Positions 62,288-64,000 of a stretch of 64,000 bases of DNA are shown here, in pieces. The DNA is from Gracilimonas sp017641085 (GTDB lineage: Bacteria; Bacteroidota; Rhodothermia; Balneolales; Balneolaceae), in NCBI RefSeq assembly GCF_046115515.1, contig NZ_CP175953.1. One strand, 5' to 3'. Made by a program: the position numbers and the translations under genes. Under the pieces are notes generated by a model. It made no database searches. It was given only the letters and a program-made list of their open reading frames with translations, and was not told where the DNA came from. How positions within the stretch are numbered: the first letter of the stretch is position 1; each line of letters starts with the position of its first letter.

Positions 62288-62983
62288 TTAATATGACGAG
62301 CCCATCATAAACGATTTATAAAAGTGTGCTATTACCTCTTGGCTAACCTTCAAATAAAAGAGGACCACTATAATAGCAAAAATGAACTGTAATCTGAAAA
62401 CCCCAAACCGTTGATATTTCCTTGCCGAGGTAACAACCGTCTTTTTAATGATCACAAATTGTGCGCGACTTTTAAGCCGGCTCACGATCTCCTGATCTTC
62501 CATAACCAGCAATTTATGATCAAACCCTCCTATTCTTGAGAAAAGCGCTTTTCTGACAAACAAACTCTGATCGCCAAACCTGAAAAAGTTGAGGTCGAAA
62601 CGGGTAAACCAACTGTAAATTCTCAGCGCCGGATGGTGGTCATCAAAGGCCAGGCGGAAGCAACCGCAATCAAATCCGGCTTGTATTTTTTTTGTGATAT
62701 CGGCAATAAATGTCGGAGGTGGTGTAGTGTCGGCATGAAGGAAATAAAGCCATTCCCCCCGGGCCTTTTCAGCCCCAAAATTCATTTGATTTGCCCGGCC
62801 TCTTAAGGGGCTTCTCACTACTTTCGCTCCCTTTTTTACTGCCACTTTAACTGTATTGTCCGAACTGCCTCCATCAACCACAAGAATTTCCGCCTCCTGC
62901 CCCTCACTGTGTTTCCTCAAAAAAGAAAGCAGCTCGCCAATCTTGGCCTCTTCATTATAAGCCGGAATAATAATGCTGATCAT
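62288..62983 (-). CDS. Family 2 glycosyltransferase, arsenosugar-type (TIGR04283-like)
   Basis: A 231-residue glycosyltransferase. The GT-A core is clear: ISIIIPAYNEEAKIGELL, EILVVDGGSSDNTVKVA, the RGRANQMNFGAEKA segment, and the metal-binding DxD-like LHADTTPPP. The C-terminus has a hydrophobic stretch (IFAIIVVLFYLK). Its place after the TIGR04282-like gene and ArsS matches known arsenosugar gene order. A sugar or lipid acceptor other than arsenic remains possible. Confidence 0.88.
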   Translation of the reverse strand: MISIIIPAYNEEAKIGELLSFLRKHSEGQEAEILVVDGGSSDNTVKVAVKKGAKVVRSPLRGRANQMNFGAEKARGEWLYFLHADTTPPPTFIADITKKIQAGFDCGCFRLAFDDHHPALRIYSWFTRFDLNFFRFGDQSLFVRKALFSRIGGFDHKLLVMEDQEIVSRLKSRAQFVIIKKTVVTSARKYQRFGVFRLQFIFAIIVVLFYLKVSQEVIAHFYKSFMMGSSY

Positions 62984-63012
62984 TTACTCTATACTCTTTT
63001 TGGACCGGATAC

Positions 63013-63690
63013 TTACAAACCGGACTTAACTCTATTCCAGTCTTCGATGGTATCTACATCGTTTAATTCTTTCAGCGTGGTGTGATTTGACCCAATATCC
63101 CGAATTTTTTCAACTGTTTTCTGAAATACAGAGCCCGTACTCCATTCGATTTCTTCAAAAACTTCCGGGTGGTAGCTTCGCATGCCTAACAGATAATACC
63201 CTCCATCCTCAGCCGGTCCGATTACAAATTCATGTTTTTCCAGCTCCTGAAAAGCCTGCTGAATAATGTCAGAAGTAAGCTCTGCACAATCACTGCCAAT
63301 GATTACCACTTTTTGGAAAGACTCTTTTAAAAAAGATTCCTGAAAAGCATTCGACATCCTCTTTCCCAGGTTTTCCCCTGACTGAAGCTGCTTTTTAAAA
63401 TCACCGCCTTCCCAAATGTCCTTTTCCGCGATGAACCGGGAATACCATACTTCTTTGGCCACTTCTAAATTACGGGTTTGCTCAAAGGTCCAGCCTAACA
63501 ATTTCTGATATACCTTAAGTGCCTTCTCATCTCCGATTGTAGCTGCCAGCCGGGTTTTTGTTTTCCCGGCCTCCTCGTTCTTCACGAAGATGATCAGCTT
63601 TTCCCTCGTTCTTCCTTCCTTGTTCAATGTTCCTTGATGGGTGTTCAAGTAGTCGCGCCCCCACAACTGCTGCCTGCTCCGGCTGTGCAT
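63013..63690 (-). CDS. TIGR04282-like arsenosugar biosynthesis glycosyltransferase (DUF2064)
   Basis: A 225-residue nucleotidyltransferase-like protein. The family core reads LIIFVKNEEAGKTKTRLAATIG, then VVIIGSDCAELT and the GPAEDGGYYLLGMR motif, with a C-terminal helix. The ATG at 63690 overlaps the end of ArsS by 46 bases, and the first 30 residues (MHSRSRQQLWGRDYLN) look like a read of ArsS sequence. A TTG at 63627, just beyond the ArsS stop, would give a start much nearer to the conserved domain. Confidence 0.87.
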   Translation of the reverse strand: MHSRSRQQLWGRDYLNTHQGTLNKEGRTREKLIIFVKNEEAGKTKTRLAATIGDEKALKVYQKLLGWTFEQTRNLEVAKEVWYSRFIAEKDIWEGGDFKKQLQSGENLGKRMSNAFQESFLKESFQKVVIIGSDCAELTSDIIQQAFQELEKHEFVIGPAEDGGYYLLGMRSYHPEVFEEIEWSTGSVFQKTVEKIRDIGSNHTTLKELNDVDTIEDWNRVKSGL

Positions 63691-64000
63691 CCAAAACAGT
63701 GCTGGTTGATCTTAATTTCCCTGTTATTTAACGATTCAAGATCAAAGTCTTTGATGTGTTGAACACTGTCTTCATGGGTTTCCATATCAAGCATTTGGTT
63801 GAAATCGCAATCAAACAGGCGGCCGTCCCAGCCAATGGAAATGGTATTGCGGCACATCACCCCGGCTGCAGCTGCCGGATTGAATGACTCAATCAGCTTT
63901 TCCATGTACTCTTCCAGGTTACCTGACATCAGCAGAAAATTGAGGAATCGGCTGATGGGTAAATTGGTAATCGTAAAAAGGTCATTGAATACGATGTCAT
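63645..64000 (-). CDS. arsS: Arsenosugar biosynthesis radical SAM protein ArsS, C-terminal part
   Basis: Only the last 118 residues lie inside the window; the frame is open to the right edge. The DUF3641-type tail is distinctive: NDLFTITNLPISRFLNFLL, NPAAAAGVMCRNTISIGWDGRLFDCDFNQML, and a final HCFGCTAGAGSSCGGATT rich in cysteines. Radical SAM ArsS forms the carbon-carbon or carbon-arsenic link from adenosyl and dimethylarsinous substrates. A partner arsM would be expected beyond the edge. Confidence 0.92.
   Translation of the reverse strand, partial: DIVFNDLFTITNLPISRFLNFLLMSGNLEEYMEKLIESFNPAAAAGVMCRNTISIGWDGRLFDCDFNQMLDMETHEDSVQHIKDFDLESLNNREIKINQHCFGCTAGAGSSCGGATT

Overview
The window looks like chromosomal DNA of a marine or halophilic member of the Bacteroidota/Balneolota group (a Balneola- or Gracilimonas-like organism is my best guess). 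The reasons are SusC/SusD-type TonB receptors, type IX secretion C-terminal sorting domains and a PorV-like outer-membrane protein, a folP-cdaA pair, many hybrid PAS/GAF histidine kinases, a Reg_prop/Y_Y_Y sensor, and promoters that fit the Bacteroidota TTTG-N19/20-TAnnTTTG pattern (before the lytic transglycosylase and the tRNA). There is no CRISPR array, prophage or IS element; one tRNA (Arg-ACG) is present.

Layout. 1-3418 (minus): the start of a SusD-like lipoprotein, cut by the window edge, and its SusC partner. 3783-5659 (plus): a thioredoxin-fold lipoprotein and S-adenosylhomocysteine hydrolase. 5729-18554: a signalling block with a STAS anti-anti-sigma protein (minus), then a tight plus-strand operon. 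The operon encodes three large histidine kinases with different sensors (seven tandem GAF domains; jelly-roll plus 7TM; beta-propeller/Y_Y_Y/GAF) but nearly the same transmitter, a single-domain receiver, and a receiver-PP2C phosphatase. 18642-23262: a zinc metalloprotease, an MltC-like lytic transglycosylase, an unlisted 52-residue gene and tRNA-Arg. 23687-36652: a second signalling block, with a PAS kinase/NarL regulator pair, a degenerate receiver, a multi-PAS kinase with an eroded ATPase domain, a GAF kinase, a hybrid kinase and a PAS-only protein; a 31-residue Lys/Ala/Pro protein and a SufE protein lie among them.

36779-37584 is a SUMF1/FGE-fold lipoprotein broken by what looks like a one-base loss in a T run. 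37623-43612 is a propionyl/branched-chain unit: acyl-CoA dehydrogenase, both methylmalonyl-CoA mutase subunits and the MeaB GTPase. 43676-47077 (minus) holds the c-di-AMP cyclase CdaA, FolP, a 7Fe ferredoxin and a nucleotide-pyrophosphatase-like lipoprotein.

47161-62197 (minus) is an envelope block: a TonB receptor with its own promoter and terminator, preceded by a compact run of T9SS cargo, a lamin-tail T9SS protein, a lipoprotein, another TonB receptor, a PorV-like protein and an NHL-repeat lipoprotein. 62288-64000 (minus) is the end of an arsenosugar pathway: the C-terminal part of radical-SAM ArsS and two glycosyltransferase-type genes. All assignments were made by reading the sequence; no database search was run.
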